Of a DNA stretch of 64,000 nucleotides, positions 15,928-24,052 are shown in pieces. The stretch comes from Pseudomonas prosekii (GTDB taxonomy: Bacteria > Pseudomonadota > Gammaproteobacteria > Pseudomonadales > Pseudomonadaceae), in assembly GCF_900105155.1 (NCBI RefSeq), contig NZ_LT629762.1:806001-870000 (forward strand). The letters run 5' to 3'. A program made the translations under genes and the position numbers. Each line of letters starts with the position of its first letter. Position 1 is the first letter of the stretch. The notes under the pieces were generated by a model, which saw only the letters and a list, made by a program, of their open reading frames with translations, had not been told where the DNA came from and ran no database searches.

Positions 15928-18900
15928 ATGTTCGAACCCAATCGACTGCTGGCTCTGAACAACACCATCGGCCTGCTGGTGGTTGCCGCGATGAACCCGC
16001 AGCGGCCTGACGTCGAAAGCGTGCTCGGCGAGTTCCGCCTCTGCCTTAACGACTACGAACGCTGGGCGGAAAACTTCTGGAGCGGCTGGGCGCTGGATGT
16101 CGAGCAAGTATTCAAGGTTGGCAACGATGTTCGCCTCAGCGCGCCGCTGAAACCGGATAAACCCGTCAGTTCAGTGGTTGCCCAATGCAGCGCGGCCGGC
16201 TCATTGACTTTGGTGCACATGTTCGACGCCGCGCGGTTCGTGCCGATCGGCAATACGCCGGTGATGCTCGAGCCGGTGATCGCGGAACGCGACGGCGAGC
16301 TGACACTCGGCGAGCCGGTCCACGAGACCATTGGCCCGAGCGGCATTCTCGAAGTTTCCGGTTGCCCGCGGGGCCAGCGTTATCGCATCACCTTCTTTCC
16401 CGATGTGTCCGCCGAGCACGTCAAAGTGCTTTACGCCTCCTATCAGGGCTTGCTCGACGGACTCGAGGGCTGGCTGCGCGCGGAGTGGAGCAACCAATTC
16501 GAGCCGCTGTGGAAAGAATTCGCCAGCGGCGGATTTCTCGAGCGCTACGGTCAACTGCAAGAAGCCGATTGGCGCGGCGTCGGCAACTCGTTGCAAGGCG
16601 TCTGGGATGAAGTGAAACAGGTCTACGAGTTGCTCGCCGACTTGCAGGCCAACAGCGAAAAATTGCTGGAATACATTTCCCAGGCTGAGTTGGATGCCTT
16701 GCTCGACGCCTCGGCTGAAGCCATCGCCAACGGCTTGCTGGTATTGAGCGACGAGCCGCTGCTGTTTATTCACCTCGCCGCGCTCACCAGTTGGCTGAAG
16801 ATGCTGCCGCCGCAGTTTGCCGCTGAAGTGGTGGCGCAAATCCGCACTGACCTGCTGATCGCCTTCCTCCTGACAATCGTCACGCGCCGCGTGGGCCTGA
16901 AGCTCGGTTTGAGCGCGAAGATCCTCGGCAAGATCAAATCCCCTCGAGCGCGGCAATGGCTGGCGGCCGCGACGTTGCGCTTGAGCGAACTGAGCTCCGA
17001 CTCTCGCCTCGACAGCCATGCCGCCGCGTTCAAACCGTTGGCGGTCAATGCGCGCCAGGCTCCGTTGCGGCCGACACCCACGGTGCCGCTGGACATTCGC
17101 AGCGACGACGGCACGGCTTTGCGGGTGAAAAACCCCGCCGCCATCGCTCGCAAAAAATCCGACGCGCAAACGCGAATGGTCCGACAGGAACCGCACGACG
17201 ATGCGCCGGAACAAGCCAAAAACACCAACGGCGACAGCGCCGATTGCGCCCCGCTGACCTGTACCAACGGTTGCCCGGTATCGATGGTCACCGGTGAAGA
17301 ACTGCTGACCCTCACCGATGGCGCGCTCGACGGCGTACTGCCATTCGATTTCACCCGGTTGTACCGCACCAGCGCGGCGGAACTCGACTGCGGACTGGGC
17401 TGGGGCTGGAGCCATTCGCTGGCGCATCGCCTGGAATTCGACGGCGATAAAGTCGTCTGGATCGACCACGAGAACCGCCGCACGCCCTTCCCCCTGCCGA
17501 ACATCGAACGCCCGGCGATCCACAACAGCCTCTCGCGAGCGGCGATTTATCTGGGCGACAACGCACAAGAACTGATCGTCGCAATGGCTGGCGAGGCGCC
17601 GCGGTTTTATCACTTCCACAACGGCCAACTGACGGCGATCAGCGATGCCTACGACAACCGCCTGCTGATTACCCGCGATCGGATGGAGCGCATTCAACGC
17701 CTGGATAACGGCGCTGGACGCTCGCTGCTGCTCAGCTACGAACGCGGACATCTGATCGCAATCGAGTATCAGCTCTTTCGCCCCGCCGACACGCTGAGCG
17801 ATGGCTGGCGCACCGAACAGACGCTGGTTTCCTATCGCTACGACGCGCGTCATCACTTGGTCGAAGTCGCCAATGCCGCGGGCGAAAGCGAGCGTTACGA
17901 CTACGACGACCAGCACGTCATCCTCCAGCGGCAATTGCCCGGTGGCGCGAGTTACTTCTGGGAGTGGGAAAGGTCGGGCAAGGCTGCGCGATGCATCCGC
18001 CACCGCGCAACGTTTTCGCAGATGGACACCGCTTACACCTGGGATGACCAGGGCGGCGTGGTGGTGAAAAACGTCGATGGCAGCGAAGAAACTTATGTCC
18101 ACGACGATAAGGCGCGACTGGTGCGGCGCGTCGAGCCGGGCGGCGGCGAACACCGCAAACGTTACGACGAACAGGGTCGGTTGATTGCCGAGCAGGATCC
18201 GCTCGGGGCAATTACCCACTATCGCTACGACGACATCGGACGGCTGATCGCCTCGATTCCTCCCGAAAGTGAGCCGACGTCCTACGAATACCGTAATGGT
18301 TTCCTGCACGCGCGGCGTCGCGGCAAAGCAGTCTGGAAATATCAGCGCAACGCCGAGGGTGATGTGACCGAGGCGACCGACCCCGACGGTCAGGTCACGC
18401 ACTATCACTACGATGCTCGCGGCCGCTTGTTGTCGACCCGCTACCCGGATGCCAGTCGGCACCTGCTGGTCTGGAATGATCTAGGGCAATTGGTCGAAGA
18501 GACCTTGCCGGATGGCGGGCAGCGCTATTTTTCCTACGACTCGCTGGGGCGACGGGCTACCAGCAAGGACGAACATGGCGCGATCACGGCCTATCGATGG
18601 GACGCCATTGGCCGACTGATCCAGACCACGCTTCCTACAGGCGCCACGCGCGCATTCAGTTACAACGCCTACGGCAAGGTGACGGCTGAGCAGGACGAAC
18701 TCGGTCGCATCACCCGTTACGAATATGCCGACGACCTGCATCTGGTCAGCCGCCGGACCAATCCCGACGGCACGCAACTGAGTTACCGCTACGACAATGC
18801 GCAGCTGTTGCTGACGGAAATCGAGAATGAGTCCGGCGAGAAATATCAGCTGGATTACACGCCTGACGGATTGATCCGACAAGAAACCGGATTTGATGGT

Positions 18901-20751
18901 CAACGCACGGCGTATGCCTACGACGCCGGCGGACACCTGCTGAAGAAAACCGAGTTCGGCGATGACGGTTCGCAGCTGATCACCGGTTATCAGCGTGATG
19001 CCTCAGGTCGGTTGCTGGTTAAAACCCTGCCGGACGCAAGCACTGTCGAATATCGCTACGACAGCCTCGGGCGCCTGGTCAGCGTCGACGACAGTCACGA
19101 TCACCCGTTGGAATTCGAGTACGACCTGCAGGACCGGCTGATCACCGAGCATCAGGGCTGGGGCACTTTGCGTTATGGCTATGACGCGTGCGGTCAGCTC
19201 AACCACATGCGCCTGCCCGACGGCAGCAAACTCGCCTACCACCACGCCAAGGGTGGCGCGCTGACGGCCATCGACTTGAACGGCGCGCAGCTGACGACGC
19301 ATACCTTTTCCGCTGGCCGCGAGCAGCAACGCCAACAAGGTCTGCTGCTCAGCGACTACCAATACGACGAACAGGGTCGCCTCAAAGCCCATTCCGTCAG
19401 CCAACAACGTCAACCGCTGTACCGCCGCGATTATGCCTACAGCGCCAACGGTAACCTCGACCGCATCGCCGACACCCGTCATGGCCAGCGCAGCTATCAA
19501 TACGATGCGCTCGACCGCCTGATCCGCGTCCGTCATTCCCGCGACCACCTGCCGGAAAGCTTCGCCCACGACCCTGCCGGCAATTTGCTGATGCCGGACC
19601 GCCCCGGCGCGGCGAAAGTATTGGGTAACCGTCTGCTGATGCAGGGTGATCGGCATTACGACTATGACGCCTTCGGCAACCTGATCCGCGAACGGCGCGG
19701 CACCGCGCAAAAACTCGTCACCGAATATCGCTACGACTGCCAGCACCGACTAGTCGGCGTCACGCTTCCTGATGGCCGCTGCGCCAGTTATCGCTACGAC
19801 GCCTTCGGCCGCCGAATCGCGAAAACCGTCGATGGCAAAACCACCGAATTTTTCTGGCAAGGCGATCACCTGGTCGCGGAAAGCAGCCATGAACATCACC
19901 GCAGCTATGTCTACGAACCCGGCACCTTCCGTCCGCTGGCCATGCTCGACGGCAAAGGCTCGCGCCAGGCCTGCCCGTTCTACTACCAACTCGACCACCT
20001 CGGCACACCACAAGAATTGACCGACTACAGCGGCGAAATCGTCTGGGCCGCCCAATACACCGCCCACGGCCGACTCACCCGCTTAAACCGCGACACCGAC
20101 CAGGTGCTGGATCAACCGCTGCGTTTTCAGGGCCAGTACTTCGACGCGGAAACGGGCCTGCATTACAACCGCCATCGGTATTACAACCCGGATGTCGGGC
20201 GGTATCTGACTCCGGACCCGGTGAAATTGGCTGGCGGGGTCAATGGGTATCGGTATGCGGTGAATCCGACGGGGTGGGTTGATCCGTTGGGGTTGAGCGA
20301 TTGTCCGGGTGGGGATGGGTGTGATTTGCCGGGGGATGGGTGTGATTTGCCGGGGGATGGGGGTGAGGATCCGGCGGGTAAGGTTAGGGTTGATGAGGGG
20401 GAGCCAGCTTTACCTGATATTGTCAGAAACGTTGACCCAAATAGCCTCAGGCGGGTTCATGCGATTGAAGGAAAGAGTTCTACGAAACGGGTAGAAGACG
20501 TTGCTGGCAGAATGCAGGCAAATGGCTTTGATGACGATTGGCCTATCGACGTAGTTGAGCACGAAGGCGAACGCTATATTGTGGATGGACACCATAGGGC
20601 GTCAGCCGCGAGACGCACTCATACTCCAGTGACAATCAAACTAATCACGGACATTGCAGCCCACAAAAAGAGTATTTTTACCACCGTAGAAGAAGTGAAA
20701 GAGTCTGCAGACTCTGTAGGGTTAGACAGACTGACGAGACCTCGAAGATGA
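15928..20751 (+). CDS. RHS-repeat polymorphic toxin with ParB-like C-terminal cargo
   Basis: 1607 residues. An N-terminal region (1 to about 435) without PAAR motif contains a hydrophobic stretch near 300-325 (LIAFLLTIVTRRVGLKLG). The shell starts near 440 with the DUF6531-like SMVTGEELLTLTDGALDG and continues as many YD repeats (YRYDxxGRL). The RHS core ends with YYNPDVGRYLTPDPVKLAGG and WVDPLGL near 1455. The variable cargo (about 1458-1607) opens with a repeated GDGCDLP linker and contains DGHHRASAARR, matching ParB/sulfiredoxin-fold nuclease-like toxin domains. The cargo DNA is A+T richer than the shell, as expected of exchanged tips. Delivery route is unknown; no VgrG or EagR gene is adjacent. 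Confidence 0.88.
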   Translation: MFEPNRLLALNNTIGLLVVAAMNPQRPDVESVLGEFRLCLNDYERWAENFWSGWALDVEQVFKVGNDVRLSAPLKPDKPVSSVVAQCSAAGSLTLVHMFDAARFVPIGNTPVMLEPVIAERDGELTLGEPVHETIGPSGILEVSGCPRGQRYRITFFPDVSAEHVKVLYASYQGLLDGLEGWLRAEWSNQFEPLWKEFASGGFLERYGQLQEADWRGVGNSLQGVWDEVKQVYELLADLQANSEKLLEYISQAELDALLDASAEAIANGLLVLSDEPLLFIHLAALTSWLKMLPPQFAAEVVAQIRTDLLIAFLLTIVTRRVGLKLGLSAKILGKIKSPRARQWLAAATLRLSELSSDSRLDSHAAAFKPLAVNARQAPLRPTPTVPLDIRSDDGTALRVKNPAAIARKKSDAQTRMVRQEPHDDAPEQAKNTNGDSADCAPLTCTNGCPVSMVTGEELLTLTDGALDGVLPFDFTRLYRTSAAELDCGLGWGWSHSLAHRLEFDGDKVVWIDHENRRTPFPLPNIERPAIHNSLSRAAIYLGDNAQELIVAMAGEAPRFYHFHNGQLTAISDAYDNRLLITRDRMERIQRLDNGAGRSLLLSYERGHLIAIEYQLFRPADTLSDGWRTEQTLVSYRYDARHHLVEVANAAGESERYDYDDQHVILQRQLPGGASYFWEWERSGKAARCIRHRATFSQMDTAYTWDDQGGVVVKNVDGSEETYVHDDKARLVRRVEPGGGEHRKRYDEQGRLIAEQDPLGAITHYRYDDIGRLIASIPPESEPTSYEYRNGFLHARRRGKAVWKYQRNAEGDVTEATDPDGQVTHYHYDARGRLLSTRYPDASRHLLVWNDLGQLVEETLPDGGQRYFSYDSLGRRATSKDEHGAITAYRWDAIGRLIQTTLPTGATRAFSYNAYGKVTAEQDELGRITRYEYADDLHLVSRRTNPDGTQLSYRYDNAQLLLTEIENESGEKYQLDYTPDGLIRQETGFDGQRTAYAYDAGGHLLKKTEFGDDGSQLITGYQRDASGRLLVKTLPDASTVEYRYDSLGRLVSVDDSHDHPLEFEYDLQDRLITEHQGWGTLRYGYDACGQLNHMRLPDGSKLAYHHAKGGALTAIDLNGAQLTTHTFSAGREQQRQQGLLLSDYQYDEQGRLKAHSVSQQRQPLYRRDYAYSANGNLDRIADTRHGQRSYQYDALDRLIRVRHSRDHLPESFAHDPAGNLLMPDRPGAAKVLGNRLLMQGDRHYDYDAFGNLIRERRGTAQKLVTEYRYDCQHRLVGVTLPDGRCASYRYDAFGRRIAKTVDGKTTEFFWQGDHLVAESSHEHHRSYVYEPGTFRPLAMLDGKGSRQACPFYYQLDHLGTPQELTDYSGEIVWAAQYTAHGRLTRLNRDTDQVLDQPLRFQGQYFDAETGLHYNRHRYYNPDVGRYLTPDPVKLAGGVNGYRYAVNPTGWVDPLGLSDCPGGDGCDLPGDGCDLPGDGGEDPAGKVRVDEGEPALPDIVRNVDPNSLRRVHAIEGKSSTKRVEDVAGRMQANGFDDDWPIDVVEHEGERYIVDGHHRASAARRTHTPVTIKLITDIAAHKKSIFTTVEEVKESADSVGLDRLTRPRR
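20314..20361 (+). repeat. 21-bp tandem repeat encoding the GDGCDLP linker
   Basis: Two exact 21-bp units (20314-20334 and 20335-20355) and the start of a third code GDGCDLP twice, directly after the RHS core. It marks the shell-cargo junction. Confidence 0.85.
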
Positions 20752-21167
20752 AAAATTTAGCGCTAGAGTATTTGATAGAAGACTTTTTAGAAAAAGTCGA
20801 CAAAGCGACTGCAATGCTGGAAAAAAAATTCGGCGACAGGTTCATTCTGAGATTATGGGGGAGCAAGAAAATCCCCCAGCGAGGAAGTGTCAGCGGCAAC
20901 GTCACTTATGAGTTGCACGGTGTTGGATGCCGCGTTTATTTGCCCGAGGCTTGTATTGACTTTGATTATGGTCCCGATGGAAGGATCGACGGATTCGATT
21001 CTTGGAGACTGTATATCTATGCAAATGAATTCCCAGAAAGGCATCCGCAGTACACAGAACTGGAAATAGTAGAGCGCGATCTAGATGAATACATAACTGC
21101 AGGGAAAGTTAAAAGAATTCAGAGCGTAATGTCGAATCTTTACTTCAAAGACGAGCTACTTTGGTGA
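20748..21167 (+). CDS. Candidate immunity protein for the RHS toxin (DUF6896-like)
   Basis: 139 residues, overlapping the toxin gene by four bases (ATGA), the usual toxin-immunity coupling. It is soluble with no signal peptide or membrane segment, so it would act in the cytoplasm. A helical start (ALEYLIEDFLEKVDKATAMLEKKFG) leads to a conserved-looking core YELHGVGCRVYLPEACIDFD and SWRLYIYANEF, which I recall from DUF6896 proteins. Base composition is A+T rich like the toxin tip, suggesting they moved together. The immunity role is inferred from position; binding residues are not identifiable. Confidence 0.75.
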   Translation: MKNLALEYLIEDFLEKVDKATAMLEKKFGDRFILRLWGSKKIPQRGSVSGNVTYELHGVGCRVYLPEACIDFDYGPDGRIDGFDSWRLYIYANEFPERHPQYTELEIVERDLDEYITAGKVKRIQSVMSNLYFKDELLW

Positions 21168-21179
21168 TCTGACATGTTG

Positions 21180-21203
21180 AGCCCGGAAACACCGGGCTTT
21201 AAC
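21180..21203 (+). terminator. Hairpin after the immunity gene
   Basis: GCCCGG-AAACA-CCGGGC followed by TTT. The short T run makes it a weak intrinsic terminator. Confidence 0.5.
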
Positions 21204-21226
21204 ATTTAACAATCCAAATGAATTTC

Positions 21227-21382
21227 TTAACTACGCCCCCCATCACCCTCCGACACCTGCTCCACCCCAACCTCATCCTCATCATCAGGCGGACGCTGAT
21301 CACGGGGCAGTGAATCCGTAGGTGAAGGCAGCGGGTATTCCGGTGTTTCGTCGACATCTTCGACTTTAGGATCAGCGTTCAT
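21227..21382 (-). CDS. Acidic 51-residue microprotein
   Basis: MNADPKVEDVDETPEYPL... ending in SEGDGGRS, with 17 Asp/Glu and five Pro in the first half. No hydrophobic segment, cysteine or known domain. AGAGGTG lies five bases upstream of the ATG, a strong ribosome site, and it follows another acidic microprotein gene by 43 bp on the same strand. Likely disordered. Function unknown. Evidence is ribosome site, reading frame and pairing only. Confidence 0.55.
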   Translation of the reverse strand: MNADPKVEDVDETPEYPLPSPTDSLPRDQRPPDDEDEVGVEQVSEGDGGRS

Positions 21383-21425
21383 AAATCACCTCTCATTGAA
21401 CTCGGTACGATCAATCAGCCGACGA

Positions 21426-21608
21426 TCAATCCAAGTCCACATCCTCGTCTTCATACTCGGTGTTACCGACATCGCCGGCATCGTCCGAATCGTTTAGCGG
21501 CACGGTCGCGTCGTCCATCAGCGAGCCCGGATCCTCATTGCCGGGATCATTCAAATACGGGTCGCCGCTGCGGTCGTCCTGTTCCTTCACTTCGGTTGAA
21601 AGTGCCAT
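21426..21608 (-). CDS. Acidic 60-residue microprotein
   Basis: The ATG at 21608 gives MALSTEVKEQDDRSGDPYLN and an end rich in Asp/Glu (NTEYEDEDVDLD). It is preceded by GAGG nine bases upstream. A possible minus-strand promoter (TTGGTT, 18 bases, TATACA) lies between it and the terminator at 21691. No domain recognised. Composition resembles the neighbouring 51-residue protein, so the two probably form one small transcript. The open frame runs further upstream to 21860, but that part overlaps the next gene and has no start signal. Confidence 0.6.
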   Translation of the reverse strand: MALSTEVKEQDDRSGDPYLNDPGNEDPGSLMDDATVPLNDSDDAGDVGNTEYEDEDVDLD

Positions 21609-21690
21609 GGCCTGCCTCACATATTTCGCGGAGTGTATAAAGTTCGAGGCACCCACGAACCAAACGTTCCGCCGCCAAATCGCAGAAACA

Positions 21691-21717
21691 AAAAACCCGG
21701 CGCCAGGCCGGGTTTTT
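21691..21717 (-). terminator. Bidirectional intrinsic terminator
   Basis: AAAAACCCGG-CGCCAGG-CCGGGTTTTT: a strong C+G stem flanked by five A and five T, so it can stop transcription on both strands. It ends the glycine-zipper gene at 21736. Confidence 0.8.
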
Positions 21718-21735
21718 CGCGTCACACAAAAACAA

Positions 21736-22158
21736 TCAGCGATGTTTGTTTTTGTGTTTGTTCTTGTGCTTATGGCCGCCGCCAGAATGGGATTTGCCGC
21801 TGTCGGTACCCAAGTTGTTGCCAACCGCGCCACCCGCCGCGCCGCCGAGGCCTGCGCCAATGGTCGAACCAGTGGAGCCGCCCAAGCTGTGGCCGACTAC
21901 TGAACCGCCTGCTGCGCCAACACCGCCACCGAGTGCCGCTGCAGTGCGGCTGCCCTTCGGTGCGGCGACTGCGCCACCCGCCGCGCCACCGACACCAGCA
22001 CCAATTGCCGCGCCGGTGCTGCCGCCCATTTGCTGGCCGACCACATTACCCAGCGCCCCGCCGAGACCGCCGCCGACCGCTGCAGTGCCATCTCCGGCCG
22101 CCATGGCGCCCTGAGCGACCAACACACCTAAAAACAACGTGGACAATGTCAAACGCAT
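21736..22158 (-). CDS. Secreted glycine-zipper protein, paralogue 1
   Basis: 140 residues. Signal peptide MRLTLSTLFLGVLVAQGAMA with cleavage after AMA. The mature part is built from repeated GxxxGxxxG blocks (GGGLGGALGNVVGQQMGG; GAAIGAGVGGAAGGAV; GGSTGSTIGAGLGGAAGGAVG), the pattern of glycine-zipper membrane-packing or amyloid-like proteins. The tail is a His/Lys-rich HKHKNKHKNKHR that could bind metal or anionic surfaces. Adjacent to a shorter paralogue with nearly the same signal peptide, hence a tandem duplication. Function unknown. Confidence 0.78.
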   Translation of the reverse strand: MRLTLSTLFLGVLVAQGAMAAGDGTAAVGGGLGGALGNVVGQQMGGSTGAAIGAGVGGAAGGAVAAPKGSRTAAALGGGVGAAGGSVVGHSLGGSTGSTIGAGLGGAAGGAVGNNLGTDSGKSHSGGGHKHKNKHKNKHR

Positions 22159-22283
22159 GATATGAACCTCAGATTTTCCGCATCAGGGCTCGCAAGTGCA
22201 TCAGCCCGCCCACACGGTACTCGCTAACGAAGAGGGTGTTGCAAGAGATTGGAGGCGGATTCGAATAAAACGTTCAGAAACGC

Positions 22284-22310
22284 AAAAGCCCGGTAGCGAA
22301 CCGGGCTTTT
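22284..22310 (-). terminator. Intrinsic terminator after paralogue 2
   Basis: AAAAGCCCGG-TAGCGAA-CCGGGCTTTT; symmetric A and T runs allow use from either strand. Located 19 bases past the stop of the gene at 22329. Confidence 0.78.
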
Positions 22311-22328
22311 GCTCCGACCTGCAAAAAA

Positions 22329-22700
22329 TCAGTGGCGTTTGTGGCCCTTCGACAAATTGGTCCCGACGGCGCCACCCGCCGCACCACCCAGGCCTGCGCC
22401 GATGGTTGCGCCGTTCTTGCCGCCCAAGCTGTTGCCGATGACCGAGCCGCCAGCCGCGCCGACGCCACCGCCGATCGCCGCTTTAGTGCGGCTACGTTTC
22501 GGCGCGGCAATCGCGCTGCCGGCCGCACCCGCGACACCCGCACCAATCACTGCGCCGGTGCTGCCGCCCATTTTCTGACCGACCACATTACCCAGCGCGC
22601 CACCCAGGCCACCACCGAGCGCGGCAGTGCCTTCGCCCGCAGCCAATGCACCTTGAGCAACCAGAAGCCCGAGAACCAGAGCAGGCAGTGTTAAACGCAT
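22329..22700 (-). CDS. Secreted glycine-zipper protein, paralogue 2
   Basis: 123 residues from the ATG at 22700 (MRLTLPALVLGLLVAQGALA signal peptide). The mature sequence repeats the same GxxxG blocks as its neighbour at 21736 (GGGLGGALGNVVGQKMGG; GGGVGAAGGSVIGNSLGG) but has a shorter basic tail, SKGHKRH. The frame continues upstream to 22796, but the homologous start with paralogue 1 fixes the ATG. Each paralogue has its own terminator, so they are separate transcripts despite being tandem. Confidence 0.78.
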   Translation of the reverse strand: MRLTLPALVLGLLVAQGALAAGEGTAALGGGLGGALGNVVGQKMGGSTGAVIGAGVAGAAGSAIAAPKRSRTKAAIGGGVGAAGGSVIGNSLGGKNGATIGAGLGGAAGGAVGTNLSKGHKRH

Positions 22701-22842
22701 GTCGAAAACCTCAAAAAATGGGGGAAACAAGAAGTCGCTGATCGAATGTCTTAGCGATGCCATCATCCAGACACAAATCCCGCGCAACCGCCGCAATCAG
22801 CGACGGTTGGACAGCGTTTACGGGAAAGGTTTTATGACAGGC

Positions 22843-22869
22843 AAAAAAAAGCCCGCTGGGGAACGGGCT
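22843..22869 (-). terminator. Orphan intrinsic terminator (minus strand)
   Basis: Read on the minus strand, AGCCCG-TTCCCCAG-CGGGCT is followed by eight T. No coding gene ends here; the nearest minus-strand gene upstream already has its own terminator at 22989. It may close a small RNA. Confidence 0.7.
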
Positions 22870-22988
22870 GGAGTACTGCTTTCTAACGGATGAGCTGAGA
22901 CTACGTAAGTCCTTGTGAAAACTTTGTGAAAGAAAAATCGCAAGAACGTCAAGTGGCTGTAAGGCATTTCCTCGATACGGTCCGCGCA
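22870..22988 (-). ncRNA. Possible small RNA between two terminators (speculative)
   Basis: About 120 bases free of coding signal lie between a gene-end terminator (22989-23015) and an orphan terminator (22843-22869), both on the minus strand. Weak promoter-like pairs exist (TTGACG near 22945, or TTCACA, 17 bases, TACGTA). This spacing would fit a transcript of about 60-100 nt. No known RNA family recognised. Confidence 0.25.
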
Positions 22989-23015
22989 CAAAAAACCCCG
23001 CTCGATGGCGGGGTT
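22989..23015 (-). terminator. Intrinsic terminator after the CxxC microprotein gene
   Basis: On the minus strand AACCCCGCC-ATCGA-GCGGGGTT is followed by a T run. It sits 15 bases past the stop at 23030. Confidence 0.8.
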
Positions 23016-23029
23016 GGCGTTTGTAACGG

Positions 23030-23218
23030 TTACTTCCTGGAGGACACTGCCATTTTCGGCAGGAACTTCGACTTCAAACCTCGCGTAGCCTTCGATTTGA
23101 TCTTGCCGGTCTTGACCTGATCCTCGCCGAAACTGGCCACGTACTCCGTCTGGCCACACTGCACGCAATTGTTGATTGGAAACTCAGCCCCGTCGTCTTC
23201 GATATACGGATCAGCCAT
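23030..23218 (-). CDS. 62-residue microprotein with a CxxC motif
   Basis: MADPYIEDDGAEFPINNCVQCGQ... The single CVQC pair near residues 18-21 could be half of a metal site (possibly a dimeric zinc ribbon) or redox active. The basic C-terminal half (KTGKIKSKATRGLKSKFLPK) suggests nucleic-acid or membrane contact. The ATG at 23218 follows a CGAAAGGGGCAGAAAA ribosome region. The in-frame upstream extension to 23257 has no support. It has its own terminator, supporting a genuine gene. No family name recalled. Confidence 0.65.
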   Translation of the reverse strand: MADPYIEDDGAEFPINNCVQCGQTEYVASFGEDQVKTGKIKSKATRGLKSKFLPKMAVSSRK

Positions 23219-23459
23219 TTTTCTGCCCCTTTCGCAAAACGGGGTCGACACCGGCAAGCCCTGATTGCCTGAAAAATATCGACCTCCAAGGCTTTTGAGA
23301 CTAGCCGGTCATTACTGGACTTGCGGTTCAGATTAGCCAAGCGCCGACGAATGGAAAAAGCTCATCCGACCCGCACTCTCAGGAGTTCCAGCGAGCCCAG
23401 GTGGCTCAGGCAGCTCTCGACAACGACCCGTATGCGCAACGTACGGCCAGTCGAAAACC

Positions 23460-23780
23460 TCACCTCAGTTTTACGGCCGTCCCGGTCACGAACACCACGA
23501 CCATTCCGCCCTTGCCCGCCGGCATGCTGATCTCGAAATCCATGCCGACCACCGCATCCGCCTGCAACGCTCGCGCCCGCTCCTTGATCTCGTCCGTCGC
23601 CTGCACGCGCGCCTCCATCAACGCCCGTTCCAGCGTTTGCGACCGCCCGCCGAAAAAATCGCGCATCCCGGCGAACATGTCGCGAATCACGTTCACGCCC
23701 TGCACCGACTCGGCGCTGACGATATCCAGGTAAGCGGTGATCTGCCGACCTTCGACGGTGTGGGTAGTCGTGGTGATCAT
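23460..23780 (-). CDS. YbjQ/DUF74 family protein
   Basis: 106 residues, standard for the pentameric YbjQ (heavy-metal-binding domain annotation) family. Recognised from the opening HTVEGRQITAYLDIVSAESVQGVNVIRDMFAGMRDFFGGRS, the helix RALMEARVQATDEIKERARAL, and the end ADAVVGMDFEISMPAGKGGMVVVFVTGTAV. AAGGAAAT precedes the ATG at 23780. Despite its domain name, a metal role is not demonstrated by any Cys/His cluster here. It stands alone between the CxxC microprotein and tRNA-Ser. Confidence 0.85.
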   Translation of the reverse strand: MITTTTHTVEGRQITAYLDIVSAESVQGVNVIRDMFAGMRDFFGGRSQTLERALMEARVQATDEIKERARALQADAVVGMDFEISMPAGKGGMVVVFVTGTAVKLR

Positions 23781-23914
23781 GGGATTTCCTTATGGATGGA
23801 TTTTCGCTTCGAGGCAAACCGGGCAAGGTTACCGGTTCATTGGCGCATTTGCTGGCCGCAGGATGCAAGTTAGCGTGCCCTCCTCGATCTGAAAAACCAT
23901 ACGCCAGAAACCAC

Positions 23915-23946
23915 AAAACCCCTGACTTCTTTCGAAATCAGGGGTT
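23915..23946 (-). terminator. Terminator of tRNA-Ser
   Basis: On the minus strand AACCCCTGATTTCG / GAAGTCAGGGG forms an 8-bp-plus stem followed by TTTTG, 17 bases after the tRNA 3' end. Confidence 0.75.
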
Positions 23947-23962
23947 CTGGTTACAACGAATT

Positions 23963-24052
23963 TGGCGGTGAAGGAGAGATTCGAACTCTCGATACAATTT
24001 CTTGTATACACACTTTCCAGGCGTGCTCCTTAAGCCACTCGGACACTTCACC
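23963..24052 (-). tRNA. tRNA-Ser(GGA)
   Basis: 90 bases including encoded CCA. The acceptor stem GGTGAAG pairs with CTTCACC, followed by discriminator G and CCA. The anticodon loop CTGGAAA carries GGA (genome 24016-24018). A long variable arm (TATACAAGAAATTGTAT) is typical of class II serine tRNAs. The T arm has GTTCGAATC. It reads UCC and UCU codons. Confidence 0.97.

Noticed and set aside
16201..18462. 753-residue open frame antisense to the RHS gene
   Set aside because: High G+C codon bias leaves antisense frames open. The plus frame has clear YD repeats; the antisense product shows low-complexity Gln/Arg/Val text and no domain.
23999..24008. TTGTATACAC resembling the purine operator
   Set aside because: It lies inside the variable arm of tRNA-Ser, where the sequence is explained by RNA structure.
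23963..24052. tRNA-Ser as an attachment site for an integrated island
   Set aside because: No integrase, no repeated tRNA 3' end found on either side, and flanking genes look chromosomal.
21191..24052. The small-gene region as a mobile element
   Set aside because: No transposase, integrase or terminal repeats. Each gene has its own terminator and composition is not uniformly foreign.
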